A stretch of DNA of 64,000 nt, taken from positions 62,001-126,000 of the forward strand of contig NZ_PDLY01000005.1 of assembly GCF_014048465.1 (NCBI RefSeq), read 5' to 3'. The DNA comes from Bombella mellum (GTDB taxonomy: Bacteria; Pseudomonadota; Alphaproteobacteria; Acetobacterales; Acetobacteraceae). A program made the position numbers and the translations under genes. Below the pieces are notes generated by a model. That model was not told the DNA's origin. It searched no databases and was given only the letters and a program-made list of their open reading frames with translations. Of this stretch, positions 46,504 through 56,447 are shown in pieces. The number at the start of each line of letters is the position of its first letter. Position 1 is the first letter of the stretch.

Positions 46504-48789
46504 ATGAACAGCCTAAGAGGGATGACGATCAGCATGGCGGTGAAGGGGCGGGGTGGAGCCGTTTATGTGTTTCTGATGGTGGCCTCCGGGGGACTGTTTC
46601 AGACGGCACGGGCTGACGATGGGGCAGGGGACCGACGGCAGCAGCCGGTCATGGCGGCTGAAAACCGGGACCAGAGTGGTGGTGACGAGCCTGTCCGTCA
46701 CGAGGACCATCGGGAAGAATACATCCATGTCACGGCACGGCGGCTGGATCAGGCCCGGGCGGCTCTCCAGCCTGCCATCGGGGCCACCCAGACGAATTTT
46801 TCCCGCAAGGCCATCGAGGCCAATCCCGGTGCCGACAATGCGCCGCTGAACAGCATCTTGTTGCAGGCTCCCGGCGTGACGCAGGACAGTTATGGGCAGA
46901 TTCACATTCGGGGAGACCATAACAACGTCCAGTTCAGGCTGGATGGTGTGGCCCTGCCGGAAGGGGTGAACGTGTTCGGGCAGGCCCTGATGACCCGTTT
47001 TGCCCATTCCATGAGCCTGACGACGGGCGTCCTGCCAGCGGAATACGGATTTCGGCAGGCGGGCGTGATCGACATCCAGACCAGGAATGGCGTGGCTGAT
47101 GAGGGGGGAACGCTCGCCGGTTATGGTGGCGTGCGGGACTATGTGCAGCCTTCCATCCAGTATGGGGGGCACTGGGGGCAGTGGGATGGCTTCATCACGG
47201 CGGATGCCGTGCATGACCGGGTGGGCATCGAGAATACCACGTCCAGTTACAATGCCATTCATGATCTCTCGAACCAGTATCATGTGCTGGGGCATCTGCG
47301 GTACACGCTCCGGCCGGAGACACGCTTCAGCCTGACGGCGGGTGTGTCCAATGCGTGGTATCAGCTGCCCAACAATCCGGGGCAGCAGCATCAGTTCGCC
47401 ACGCCGCTTTTCAGGGCGGATGACAGGCCGGTGCAGGAGGATGCGCCAGACAGCAGCCATCTGGACGAGCATCAGCAGCAGATCACGGATTTTGCCATCC
47501 TCTCCTGGCAGGAGGACCACGAGAAGATCAGTGCCCAGACCTCGGCCATCCTGCGCTACAGCTCCATGCGCTACTCGCCCGACTGGCTGGGTGATCTCGT
47601 CTATAACGGCATTGCCCAGCAGGCGGCCCGGTCGGTGTTTTCCAGCGGCGTGCAGAGCGACGTGACGTGGCGCATCAGCCGGTCGCATACCGTGCGGGGG
47701 GGCGTGCAGGCCTATGGCGAGCGGGCCGTGAGCAAGAGCAGTTCACTGGTCTATCCGGTTGATGAGGAGGGTGCCATCAGTCCCCGCACCGTGACGGTGC
47801 ATGATTCATCGGGGAAGACGGGAGCGTTGTATGGGGCCTATCTTCAGGATGAATGGCATCTGACCCGGTCTCTGGTCCTCAATGGTGGCGTGCGGTTTGA
47901 TGGCGTGGAGGAGTACGTCCATGCACATCAGTTCAGCCCCCGTGTCTCACTGGTCTGGACACCGTGGCATGGCGGGCGGTTTCATGTGGGCTATGCCCGC
48001 TATCTGACGCCTCCGCCCTTCGAGACGATCGGCACGACATCGCTGGACCGTTTTGCGGATACTTCCGCAGCTCCGGCCAACTACCAGAATGACCGTGTGA
48101 AGGCGGAGCGGGACAATTACTATGATGTCGGTTTCATGCAGCAGATCACCCCGCACTGGCATGTCGGGCTGGATGCCTACTGGAAGCAGGCGAAGAACCT
48201 GATTGATGAAGGGCAGTTCGGCGCACCCGTCATCCTGACGGCCTATAATTATCATCGGGGACGTGTGCGTGGCGTGGAGCTGACGACCGATTACAGTGCG
48301 GGACCGCTGACCCTGTATGGCAATCTGGCCGTGTCACGGGCGATGGGTAAGGACATAAACTCGGCCCAGTGGAATTTTGATGTGGAGGACCTCCAGTACA
48401 TGCGCAGCCACTGGGTCCATCTCGACCATGACCAGCTGATCACGGCCTCTGCGGGCGGGGCCTATGCGTTCTTTCATCGGACGGTCCACCCCCTTCAGCT
48501 TTCGGGCACGATGATCTATGGTAGTGGCCTGCGGAAGGACAGGGAGCTGGAAGATGGTTCCATCCCCAACGGTACGCATGTTCCGCAGTACGTCACTTTC
48601 AATCTGGGGCTGGTGCAGACCCTGAAGCACATGGCGTGGCTGGGTGGGTACACCATGCAGCTGCGGCTGGATGTCATCAATCTGTTCGACAGGCGGTACA
48701 TGCTGCGTGACGGCAGCGGGATAGGGGTGGGTGCCCCGCAATATGGCCTGCGGCGCAGCGTGATGGGAGGCGTGGCCCTGTCCCTGTGA
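46504..48789 (+). CDS. TonB-dependent outer-membrane receptor, probably zinc-related
   Basis: About 761 residues. After a signal region (AVYVFLMVASGGLFQTARA) comes a segment rich in His and acidic residues (PVRHEDHREEYIHVTARR). The plug domain then follows, with NAPLNSILLQAPGVTQDSYG and IHIRGDHNNVQFRLDGVALP, and then a 22-strand barrel. The barrel contains WGQWDGFITADAVHDRVG and ends in aromatic GVALSL. Several in-frame ATGs (46504, 46522, 46534) could be the start. The Zur-like box just upstream suggests zinc uptake, as for ZnuD. TonB and ExbBD at 28-31 kb could energise it. Confidence 0.88.
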   Translation: MNSLRGMTISMAVKGRGGAVYVFLMVASGGLFQTARADDGAGDRRQQPVMAAENRDQSGGDEPVRHEDHREEYIHVTARRLDQARAALQPAIGATQTNFSRKAIEANPGADNAPLNSILLQAPGVTQDSYGQIHIRGDHNNVQFRLDGVALPEGVNVFGQALMTRFAHSMSLTTGVLPAEYGFRQAGVIDIQTRNGVADEGGTLAGYGGVRDYVQPSIQYGGHWGQWDGFITADAVHDRVGIENTTSSYNAIHDLSNQYHVLGHLRYTLRPETRFSLTAGVSNAWYQLPNNPGQQHQFATPLFRADDRPVQEDAPDSSHLDEHQQQITDFAILSWQEDHEKISAQTSAILRYSSMRYSPDWLGDLVYNGIAQQAARSVFSSGVQSDVTWRISRSHTVRGGVQAYGERAVSKSSSLVYPVDEEGAISPRTVTVHDSSGKTGALYGAYLQDEWHLTRSLVLNGGVRFDGVEEYVHAHQFSPRVSLVWTPWHGGRFHVGYARYLTPPPFETIGTTSLDRFADTSAAPANYQNDRVKAERDNYYDVGFMQQITPHWHVGLDAYWKQAKNLIDEGQFGAPVILTAYNYHRGRVRGVELTTDYSAGPLTLYGNLAVSRAMGKDINSAQWNFDVEDLQYMRSHWVHLDHDQLITASAGGAYAFFHRTVHPLQLSGTMIYGSGLRKDRELEDGSIPNGTHVPQYVTFNLGLVQTLKHMAWLGGYTMQLRLDVINLFDRRYMLRDGSGIGVGAPQYGLRRSVMGGVALSL

Positions 48790-48818
48790 TGGCGGCCTGA
48801 CACCGCAGGCCCGCCATC
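48788..48818 (+). terminator. Hairpin after the TonB-receptor gene
   Basis: GATGGCGGCCTG pairs with CAGG-CCGCCATC with one bulge and a 6-nt loop, at the receptor stop codon. A weak or absent T tract makes termination uncertain. Confidence 0.45.
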
Positions 48819-48907
48819 CTGACGGGATTGGATGGTTTCTTTTTGGTGGATTACCCCTTACCCTTGGCGCAGCGCAATAATGGCAAGGCATCGGGGACCG
48901 GTACTAC

Positions 48908-49885
48908 ATGAGGAAGATACTTTTTACGTCGGGCATTGTGCTGGCCCTCATAGGGTATGCGTTCTTTTCCATCAGTGATGCCTGTTCCAAGGGGCTGGCC
49001 GGGCGGCTGGACCCCTTCGAGGTCGCCTTTTTCGGGGGCGTATTCGGGCTGCTGATCGTCCCGCTGCTGAAACGTCCGAATGAATCGTACAGGATGCTGG
49101 TGCTTTCCAGCCATCCGTGGCTCTGGATCGTGCGGGCGGCGGCGGTGTTCGTGGCGACGGCGGGGAGTGTGGAAGCCTTCATGCTTCTGCCCATGCCGGA
49201 GGCCCTGTCCCTGATGTTCCTGATGCCGTTTTTCGTCACCATCGTGTCCGTGCTGTTCCTCAAGGAGCAGGTGACGGGCTGGGCCTGGCTGTCTGTCCTG
49301 ATGGGCTTTGCCGGTGTGATGATCGTCCTGCGTCCCGGCGTGAAGGCTCTCCAGTTCGGGCATCTCTGTGCCATCGTGGTGGCGATGGCCTCCGCCGTGA
49401 GCGTGATCGCCTACCGGTTTGCAGGCAAGGAGACATCCCGCCTGACGCTGTACGGCTCCAGCCTGTGCGGGCCGCTGGTGGGTGACGGAATTCTCATGGC
49501 GCAGCATTTTGTCCTTCCCCACGGGCTGAATGACTGGCTGCTGCTGTTCGGGTACGGGTTTCTGGCGGCTGCAGGGCAGCTTCTGCTCATGCTGGCCGCC
49601 TCTATCGCCCCGGCAAACCGTGTGGCCCTGCCGCAATACAGCCAGATGGTCTGGATCGTGGCGTTCAGCTATTTCATCTTCAACCAGCCCGTGGACATGT
49701 GGGACGGCATAGGGATTGCCGTCGTCACCCTCTCCGGGATGCTGAACTGGCTGCGGCAGAAGATCCGTTTCGAGAAGATGCTGCATCGTGGCTGGTGGTG
49801 GCGGCGCAAGCCCACGCCGGAGGTCATCGCTGCCACCCCTGCCGCCGTCATCACCCCGCCGCTCGAGGATAAACCGCACGAGTGA
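48908..49885 (+). CDS. EamA/DMT-superfamily transporter
   Basis: 325 residues with about ten membrane helices in two EamA halves: LALIGYAFFSISDACSKGLA near residue 15, and the second half starting LCAIVVAMASAVSVIAYRF near 155. Ends of helices such as PEALSLMFLMPFFVTIVSV and GFAGVMIVLRPGVKAL are typical. The C-terminal tail is a Pro/Ala-rich cytoplasmic extension. Drug/metabolite export is the family role; the substrate is unknown. It converges on dnaB with a 9-bp gap. Confidence 0.85.
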   Translation: MRKILFTSGIVLALIGYAFFSISDACSKGLAGRLDPFEVAFFGGVFGLLIVPLLKRPNESYRMLVLSSHPWLWIVRAAAVFVATAGSVEAFMLLPMPEALSLMFLMPFFVTIVSVLFLKEQVTGWAWLSVLMGFAGVMIVLRPGVKALQFGHLCAIVVAMASAVSVIAYRFAGKETSRLTLYGSSLCGPLVGDGILMAQHFVLPHGLNDWLLLFGYGFLAAAGQLLLMLAASIAPANRVALPQYSQMVWIVAFSYFIFNQPVDMWDGIGIAVVTLSGMLNWLRQKIRFEKMLHRGWWWRRKPTPEVIAATPAAVITPPLEDKPHE

Positions 49886-49894
49886 GGGGGGGGG

Positions 49895-51523
49895 TTACCT
49901 AGGAATTGTTGGGCGTTTCTGTTTTGTGATGACAGCTGGTTGCGAAGGGGGATTCAGTTGATGTGAGAGTGCTTGCGGGCTGCTGTGATTGTGTTGGTAA
50001 TCATCGTGATAAAGATCTAGATCGCCGAAGCGGGTGAATTCGCCCTCAAAGTAGAGGTGGACGGTCCCGGTCGGCCCGTGACGCTGCTTTTCCAGGATCA
50101 GCTCGGCCTTGTTGTGGACGAGAGACATCTTCCGCTGCCATTCCTCAAGGGCGATCTGGTATTTGTCCGGGCTGGGGAAGGAGGCTTCCTTGGGTTTGCG
50201 CTGCTGCAGATAATATTCGTCACGATAGACGAACATGACGGCATCGGCATCCTGCTCGATGGACCCGGATTCACGCAGGTCGGAGAGCATCGGGCGTTTG
50301 TCGTCACGGGATTCGACCTGACGGGAGAGCTGGGACAGGGCGATGACGGGCACTTCCAGCTCCTTGGCGATGGCCTTGAGACCTTGCGTGATCATCGAGA
50401 TTTCCAGCACGCGGCTGTCCGGCCTCGTACCGACGGCAGGACGCATGAGCTGGAGATAGTCCACCACCACGAGGCTCAGCCCCTGCGTGCGGGCCAAGCG
50501 GCGGCAGCGTGTCCGCATGGCGGAGAGGGAGATGGCTGGCGTGTCGTCAATATGTAGCGGCAGGCGTTGCAGCTCCGTGGCGACACGGACGAACCGGTCG
50601 AATTCCTTCGGGCCGACATCACCCCGGCGGATGCGCTCGCCGGAGACCTCGGCCTGTTCGGAGAGGATACGGGTGGCGAGCTGTTCGGCGGACATTTCCA
50701 GTGAGAAGATGGCCACGCTGCCCTTGGGTTTGCTGCTGCCTTCTTCCTCCGCTTCCCTCATGAGGGCCTGGGCGGCGGAGAAGGCGATTTTCGTGGCGAG
50801 GGCCGTTTTCCCCATGGCGGGACGACCGGCGAGGATCAGCAGGTCCGAAGGGTGCAGGCCACCGGTTTTCTTGTCAAAATCCCGCAGGCCGGAGGTCAGG
50901 CCGACAATGTCGCCCGTATGCTGATAGGCCTGGTCGGCAATGTCGAGAGCCTTCTTCAGGGCCTTGGAGAAGACGAGGAAGCCGCCTTCCTGTCCCTTGT
51001 CCGTGGCCAGCTTGAAGAGGGCCTCTTCCGAGGCGGAAATCTGTTCCGGTCCGTCCAGATCAGGACGGGCACCGTGGGCATTGTTGACGATGTCCGTGCC
51101 AATGCCGATCAGCTGGCGGCGCACCCAGCAGTCATGGATGACCCTGCCATAGTCACGGGCATTGACGATGCCCACCATGGCATTGAGCAGGCTGGCGATA
51201 TACTCCGTGCCTCCGGCGGCAGCCAGCACGGGGCTGCTCTCAAAATCACCCCGCATGGTGATGATGTCGATGGCACCCTTTCCTCCGTTCCGCTCGACAC
51301 GCCGGGAGATCAGGTCGTAAATATGGGCATTGACGGCATCGGCAAAATGCGAGGAGTGGAGGAAGTCCGAGACGCTTTCAAAGGCCTTGTTGTTCGTCAG
51401 GATGGCTCCCAGCAGGGCCTGTTCGGCCTGAAGGTTGGCCGGGGGCGTACGCTGCAGAAATTCCTGCAGGGGTCCGGTTTCCGTGCCGGTGGCCGGGGAG
51501 GCGGGGGGTGTCTGGTCGGTCAT
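49895..51523 (-). CDS. dnaB: Replicative DNA helicase DnaB
   Basis: Hexameric helicase of the replication fork, 542 residues. The N-terminal primase-interacting domain has ANLQAEQALLGAILTNNKAF near 35. The RecA-like motor has Walker A LAGRPAMGKTALATKIA near 228, Walker B-type LVVVDYLQLM near 355, and the arginine finger region ESDLRESGSIEQDADAVMFVY-like near 430. The C-terminus is slightly extended and His/Gln/Pro-rich. No intein is present. Confidence 0.96.
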   Translation of the reverse strand: MTDQTPPASPATGTETGPLQEFLQRTPPANLQAEQALLGAILTNNKAFESVSDFLHSSHFADAVNAHIYDLISRRVERNGGKGAIDIITMRGDFESSPVLAAAGGTEYIASLLNAMVGIVNARDYGRVIHDCWVRRQLIGIGTDIVNNAHGARPDLDGPEQISASEEALFKLATDKGQEGGFLVFSKALKKALDIADQAYQHTGDIVGLTSGLRDFDKKTGGLHPSDLLILAGRPAMGKTALATKIAFSAAQALMREAEEEGSSKPKGSVAIFSLEMSAEQLATRILSEQAEVSGERIRRGDVGPKEFDRFVRVATELQRLPLHIDDTPAISLSAMRTRCRRLARTQGLSLVVVDYLQLMRPAVGTRPDSRVLEISMITQGLKAIAKELEVPVIALSQLSRQVESRDDKRPMLSDLRESGSIEQDADAVMFVYRDEYYLQQRKPKEASFPSPDKYQIALEEWQRKMSLVHNKAELILEKQRHGPTGTVHLYFEGEFTRFGDLDLYHDDYQHNHSSPQALSHQLNPPSQPAVITKQKRPTIPR

Positions 51524-51632
51524 GATGTCTGTCCTGCTCCGTTATGGGTATGTATGTGCCGGCACGGGGTGCAGGCATCAGGCCGGACATGGAGGCGGCC
51601 CGTCACGTTCATCATGCCGCTGACCGGGGATG

Positions 51633-52970
51633 TCAGCGGGGTGAGGCACCATCCAGTGCCAGAGCGCAGCCTGCCAGATAGAGGCTGCCGCAGATCAGGA
51701 TTCGGGCTGGGCTGGCCGTGGGGCTGGCGTCGTCACGCAGGCGTTTCAGGGCGGTGCGGATGTCCGGCCCGGGCAGGGCCGTGCCGCCTGCCGCTGCGGC
51801 GGCTTCCAGAATGATCTGGACAGGCATGGCCAGATGCTGTCCGTCTTCCGCCACGGCCTGTATGGTGGTGGCATAGGGGATCAGGGGGCGGAGGAAGCCC
51901 TGCACGTCCTTGCTGTCCTTCAGCCCGACGATGAGATGCAGGGGCCTGTCCTGCCATGTCCTGAGGACGTCGGCCAGAACGGTACCGGCACCGGGATTGT
52001 GACCACCATCCAGCAGCAGTTCCCAGCCTGCGGGCATGTCCCTGGTGAGGGTGCCGTGCAGCGTCTGGAGGCGGGCAGGCCAGCATGTGCTGGCAATACC
52101 GGCAAAGGCCGTGTCTGGCAGGTCCAGCCCGGCATGGCGGAGGGCCGCCACGGCCAGGGCCGAATTCTGTGCCTGATGGGGACCATGCAGGGCCGGAGCG
52201 GGCAGTGTCAGGCTTCCGGCCTCGTCCTGATAGAGCAGGCCGCCCTGCCGTGGCGTCATGGTGAATTCATGATCCAGCCGGTAAAGCGGGGCCTCTTGGG
52301 CTTCGGCAACGCTCCTGATGGCCGCCATGACATCATCCGGCTGGGGAGCCACGAAGACCGGCACGCCCTGCTTGATGATACCGGCCTTTTCCCGGGCGAT
52401 GCCTGCCAGATCATCCCCCAGAAAGCCCTGATGGTCCAGGCTGATGGAGGTGATGATGCAGGCCCGGGCGGTGGGGATCACGTTCGTGGCATCGAACCGG
52501 CCGCCAAGCCCGACCTCCAGAACCAGCAGGTCGGCCGGAACACGGGAAAAGAGAAGGAACCCGGCGGCTGTCAGCACCTCGAAGACGGTGATGGGTGCCC
52601 CGTCATTGATCCGCTCGATTTCCTCAAGGGTGGAGACGAGCCGTTCCTCGCTGACGAGCTGACCGGCCAGACGGAAGCGTTCCGTCACGTCCAGCAGGTG
52701 AGGGCTGGTCATGACATGGACTTTCAGACCAGCCGCCTCTGCGATGGCCCGCAGGTTGGCGCAGGTGCTGCCCTTGCCGTTGGTTCCGGCGACATGGATG
52801 GTCGGGGGCAGGGCACGCTCCGGATGGCCGAGGCAGGCCAGCAGGACTTCCAGCCGGTCCAGGGAGAGGTCGATCAGTCTGGGGTGCAGTTCCTGCAGGC
52901 GGCGCACCACCTCGCCCGTCCGCCCGTGGAATTCACCCTGCGGGGTACTGGTCTGCTGGCCTGTTGCCAT
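51633..52970 (-). CDS. folC: Folylpolyglutamate / dihydrofolate synthase
   Basis: Bifunctional enzyme that adds glutamate to dihydropteroate and folates. The product is 445 residues. The Mur-ligase P-loop is HVAGTNGKGSTCANLRAI near 62, TSPHLLDVTERFRLAGQLV near 90, LEVGLGGRFDATNVI near 155, and DGGHNPGAG near 323. It lies downstream of accD with a 92-bp gap, the usual accD-folC pair. With pabB-pabC at 7-9 kb, two parts of folate synthesis are in the window. Confidence 0.95.
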   Translation of the reverse strand: MATGQQTSTPQGEFHGRTGEVVRRLQELHPRLIDLSLDRLEVLLACLGHPERALPPTIHVAGTNGKGSTCANLRAIAEAAGLKVHVMTSPHLLDVTERFRLAGQLVSEERLVSTLEEIERINDGAPITVFEVLTAAGFLLFSRVPADLLVLEVGLGGRFDATNVIPTARACIITSISLDHQGFLGDDLAGIAREKAGIIKQGVPVFVAPQPDDVMAAIRSVAEAQEAPLYRLDHEFTMTPRQGGLLYQDEAGSLTLPAPALHGPHQAQNSALAVAALRHAGLDLPDTAFAGIASTCWPARLQTLHGTLTRDMPAGWELLLDGGHNPGAGTVLADVLRTWQDRPLHLIVGLKDSKDVQGFLRPLIPYATTIQAVAEDGQHLAMPVQIILEAAAAAGGTALPGPDIRTALKRLRDDASPTASPARILICGSLYLAGCALALDGASPR

Positions 52971-53062
52971 GATCGTGTATCCGGTCGTTTCAGAGGAGGA
53001 AACAGGGTGAGCCGGGCCGCCCTGTCCACCGCCCTCGGGACGGGGACAGGGGCTGGCGGGAC

Positions 53063-53950
53063 TCAGGAGGCGGGGGCGGCTTCAGCCGGGGCTGCATCCT
53101 TGCTGGCGGCAGGGGCCAGCATGCCGATGAGACGGCCCAGCAGGGAGGGGAGTTCGTCACGGGTGGCGATGAGGTCCACCATGCCGTGCTCCTTCAGGTA
53201 TTCGGAACGCTGGAAGCCTTCGGGAAGTTCCTCACGCACGGTATCCCGGATGACACGGGGGCCTGCGAAGGCGATCAGGGCGTTGGGTTCGGCAATGTGG
53301 ATGTCACCCAGCATGGCGAAGGAAGCGGACACGCCACCCGTCGTCGGGTTGGTGAGGACCACGAGATAGGGCAGTCCGGCCTCACGCAGCATTTCCACGC
53401 CGATGGTCGTGCGGGGCATCTGCATCAGGCTGACGACACCTTCCTGCATCCGGGCACCACCGGAGGCGGTGAAGATGATGAGCGGGGCCTTCTGGCGGAT
53501 GGCTTCCTGACAGGCGGCCAGGAAGGCCTCGCCAAGGGCACCGCCCATCGTTCCGGCCATGAACTCGAAGGCCATGACGGCCACGACGGCATTTCTGCCG
53601 CCAATCCTGCCGTGGGCGACCAGCAGGGAGTCATCAAGGCTGGACTTGGAGCGGGCAGCCTTCAGACGGTCCGTATAACGCTTGGAATCCCGGAAATGGA
53701 GCGGGTCTGCCGGTGCCGTGGGGAGGTCGATGGTGGTGTACTGGCCGTCATCAAAGGTCCACTGCATGCGCTCATGGGCCGAGGCCCGCATGTGATGGCC
53801 GCAATGGGGGCAGACTTTCTTCTTGCGGGTCAGTTCCTTGGTGAGCATCATCTGCGAGCAGGATTCACAGTTGGTCCAGAGGTTATCCGGCACATCCCTC
53901 TGTAGCAGGCTCCGTAATTTGGGACGGACATGTTTCGTCAGCCAGCTCAT
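53063..53950 (-). CDS. accD: Acetyl-CoA carboxylase carboxyltransferase subunit beta
   Basis: Commits acetyl-CoA to fatty acid synthesis. The product is 295 residues from the ATG at 53950 (MSWLTKHVRPKLRSLLQRDV). The zinc ribbon has CESCSQMM near 28-31 and CPHCGHHM near 47-50. The crotonase-fold core contains FTASGGARMQEGVVSLMQM near 160 and VVLTNPTTGGVSASFAMLGD near 195. The C-terminus has an Ala/Pro-rich tail (about 20 residues). An upstream in-frame ATG (54055) would add a non-conserved leader and is rejected. Confidence 0.96.
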   Translation of the reverse strand: MSWLTKHVRPKLRSLLQRDVPDNLWTNCESCSQMMLTKELTRKKKVCPHCGHHMRASAHERMQWTFDDGQYTTIDLPTAPADPLHFRDSKRYTDRLKAARSKSSLDDSLLVAHGRIGGRNAVVAVMAFEFMAGTMGGALGEAFLAACQEAIRQKAPLIIFTASGGARMQEGVVSLMQMPRTTIGVEMLREAGLPYLVVLTNPTTGGVSASFAMLGDIHIAEPNALIAFAGPRVIRDTVREELPEGFQRSEYLKEHGMVDLIATRDELPSLLGRLIGMLAPAASKDAAPAEAAPAS

Positions 53951-54120
53951 GGTGTTCTGTTTACTCTCCAGCAGTGGTGCATCATCAGGTGGTCCCATGC
54001 CTGCCGGTCCGTCATGGGGAATATGGAACCTCCAGAGAAGGGGGTACCGTGGCACGGGAACCGGAAGGGTATCACAGGTGGGGGGACTTTATCCGGGCTT
54101 GCCTGAAGATGCCAGCTTTT

Positions 54121-54597
54121 TCAGGGCATCCGCAGTGGCAGGGGGCTTTCCGTCTTCAGGGGGCGGAGGGCGATGTAGGACTTGACATGGCCGATCGTGT
54201 CATGGGCCAGAAGCTGCTCGGTGACGAAGGTGGAGAGGCTCGGCAGGTCTTTCGTCACGACCTTGAGGATGTAATCGGCATCCCCGCTGACGGCGTGCGC
54301 CTCCTGAATCATGGGAGTACCGTTTATGAGGGCCTGGAAGCGTTCGAAGGCCCCGGCAGCATGGCCCTTCATGATGACCTGGACGAAGGCCATCACGCCC
54401 AGCCCCATGGCCTGCTGATCCAGCGTGACACCATAACCCCGGATGACACCTGCCTTCTCCAGCAGGAGTCGGCGGCGGGAACACTGGGACGGTGAGAGGC
54501 CGACGGCCTCGCCCAGCTCCCGGTTGGTCAGACGCCCGTTGCGGTGCAGGGCGGAAAGGAGTTTCCAGTCAAATTGATCCATGATGTGCGCATCCAT
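54121..54597 (-). CDS. Lrp/AsnC-family transcriptional regulator
   Basis: About 158 residues from the ATG at 54597 (MDAHIMDQFDWKLLSALHRN); an ATG at 54582 is possible. The N-terminal winged helix contains NRELGEAVGLSPSQCSRRRL. The C-terminal RAM ligand-binding domain has AVSGDADYILKVVTKDLPSL. Such regulators usually sense amino acids and often control the neighbouring gene. It is divergent from the decarboxylase gene with a 158-bp gap, so it is a candidate regulator of the decarboxylase/aminotransferase pair. Confidence 0.92.
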   Translation of the reverse strand: MDAHIMDQFDWKLLSALHRNGRLTNRELGEAVGLSPSQCSRRRLLLEKAGVIRGYGVTLDQQAMGLGVMAFVQVIMKGHAAGAFERFQALINGTPMIQEAHAVSGDADYILKVVTKDLPSLSTFVTEQLLAHDTIGHVKSYIALRPLKTESPLPLRMP

Positions 54598-54755
54598 GCG
54601 TGATCCGTGCGGAGAAAGGGCCATGTTAGACCATATTTGCACACAGGCCGCATGCATGTTGCAGTATGCTCGGAGACTGAAAAGGGATTTCGGGTCGTCA
54701 GGCAGCCCTGCCTGTACCGGAGCACATCCTCTTCACATGTTTTAGGACTTTGCCC

Positions 54756-56447
54756 ATGCGCATGCAGATCGGGGCCTATCTGGCCCGCCGCCTCGTCGAG
54801 GCAGGAATCAGCCATCTTTTCGGTGTTCCGGGGGATTTCAACCTTTCTTTTCTGGAGCAGGTGGAGGCTGATGCGTCCCTGACCTTCGTGGGGAACTGCA
54901 ACGAGCTGAATGCCGCCTATGCCGCCGATGGCTATGCCCGTACTTCCGGTCTGTGCGGGCTGGTGACGACCTTTGGCGTGGGTGACCTCGGGGCCATCAG
55001 TGGCATTGCCGGAGCCTATGCCGAGCGTGTTCCGTTCGTGCACATCACCGGGATTCCACCGCTTCATGCGGTCGAGGGGCGTGCCCTGCTGCATCATACG
55101 CTGGGTGATGGCGGATACGGCAACATCGGGCGGTGCATGGCGGAATATACGGTGGCCCAGGCCCGCCTGACGCCGGAAAATGCCGTGGAAGAAATCGACC
55201 GTGTCCTCCAGGCCTGCTGGCGGGAGCGGCGGCCGGTCCATCTCCAGCTGCCATCCGACATCACCCATCTGAACATCGAGGTGCCGGAAGAGCCGTTCCG
55301 CTTTGCCCTGCCGCAGGGTGATGTGGAACAGGTGGCCCTGGCGGCCGGGCACATCGCCACACGTCTGGCTGCGGCCCGCTTGCCGGTGATGATTCTCGAT
55401 TCCGATGCCGACCGCTTCGGCGTGGCCGGGCAGATCGCCGCACTGGCGGAACGCTGTGCGATCCCCTGCGTGGCGGCGGCTCCGGCCAAGGCCGTGCTGG
55501 ATGAGACGGCCCCTTATTATCTGGGTGGTTATGTGGGTGGGGCCAGCCGCCCGGACATCAGGGAGCTGGTCAGCCAGTCAGACTGCGTGATCGGGGTCGG
55601 CCTGCGCTTCACGGAGATCAATACGGGATTCTTCACGCATGAGATCCGGCCGGAGGCGTTCATCAATCTTCAGGCCCATGATGTGAGTCTTGCAGGCCGG
55701 TCCATTCCGGCTGCCCCTGTCGGGGCCGTGCTGGAAGCCCTGCTGGCGCAGGTGACGCCGTCTTCCCGTACGCTGCCTGCCCGTCCGGCGGCCTCTGCCG
55801 CATCCCTGCCCGGTGGGGCGGCTGACCGGCTGACCCATGCGACCCTCTGGCCCCGTGTGGCCCGTTTCCTGAAGGAAGGGGATGTCGTGGTCGGTGAGGC
55901 GGGGACAAGCAACACCGCCCTGCTGGGCACGCCTTTCCCCCGGAACAGCCATTACATTTCCCAGCCCATCTGGGGGGCCATCGGCTATACCCTGCCCGCC
56001 CTGTTCGGCTCCCAGCTTGGCAGCCCGGACCGGCGTCACCTGCTCTTCATCGGTGATGGCTCCTTCCAGCTGACGGCGCAGGAACTCTCCACCATCCTGC
56101 GGCATGACCAGAAGCCCATCATCTTCCTGCTCAACAACCGGGGCTATACGATCGAGCGTCTGATTCTGGGGGAACGCTCCCGGTACAACGACATTGCCAA
56201 CTGGCGTTATGCTGACCTGCCAAAGGCGTTCGACCGTAAGGACAGGGCACTGTCCCTCGTGGTGGAAACGGTCGGCGATCTGGAGCAGGCCCTGAAACAG
56301 GCGGAGCAGGCCGACTGGGTCGTGTTCATCGAGGTCCTTCTGCCGGAGATGGATGCACCGGACGCCCTGAAGAGATTTGGCATGGTCGTGGCGGATTATG
56401 ATTACGGTCCGCAGGGTCCACGTAACGCCAGCACGAAAAAAGGATGA
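54756..56447 (+). CDS. Thiamine-diphosphate 2-keto acid decarboxylase (indolepyruvate/pyruvate decarboxylase family)
   Basis: 563 residues from the ATG at 54756. Domain order is PYR, central, PP. The catalytic Glu is in GNCNELNAAYAADGYAR near 48 and the active-site His pair in LLHHTLGDG near 112. The ThDP motif begins IGDGSFQLTAQEL near 432 and ends LLNNRGYTIER near 459. Key stretches (HLFGVPGDFNL, TTFGVGDLGAISGIAG, RYNDIANW) read more like indolepyruvate decarboxylase than Zymomonas-type Pdc. Substrate could be indolepyruvate, phenylpyruvate or pyruvate. It is translationally coupled to an aromatic-type aminotransferase. TTG at 54750 is not favoured. Confidence 0.88.
   Translation: MRMQIGAYLARRLVEAGISHLFGVPGDFNLSFLEQVEADASLTFVGNCNELNAAYAADGYARTSGLCGLVTTFGVGDLGAISGIAGAYAERVPFVHITGIPPLHAVEGRALLHHTLGDGGYGNIGRCMAEYTVAQARLTPENAVEEIDRVLQACWRERRPVHLQLPSDITHLNIEVPEEPFRFALPQGDVEQVALAAGHIATRLAAARLPVMILDSDADRFGVAGQIAALAERCAIPCVAAAPAKAVLDETAPYYLGGYVGGASRPDIRELVSQSDCVIGVGLRFTEINTGFFTHEIRPEAFINLQAHDVSLAGRSIPAAPVGAVLEALLAQVTPSSRTLPARPAASAASLPGGAADRLTHATLWPRVARFLKEGDVVVGEAGTSNTALLGTPFPRNSHYISQPIWGAIGYTLPALFGSQLGSPDRRHLLFIGDGSFQLTAQELSTILRHDQKPIIFLLNNRGYTIERLILGERSRYNDIANWRYADLPKAFDRKDRALSLVVETVGDLEQALKQAEQADWVVFIEVLLPEMDAPDALKRFGMVVADYDYGPQGPRNASTKKG

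Noticed and set aside
54756-56447. Zymomonas-type pyruvate decarboxylase as a firm call
   Set aside because: The ThDP fold is certain, but several stretches match indolepyruvate decarboxylases better, so only a family-level call is made.
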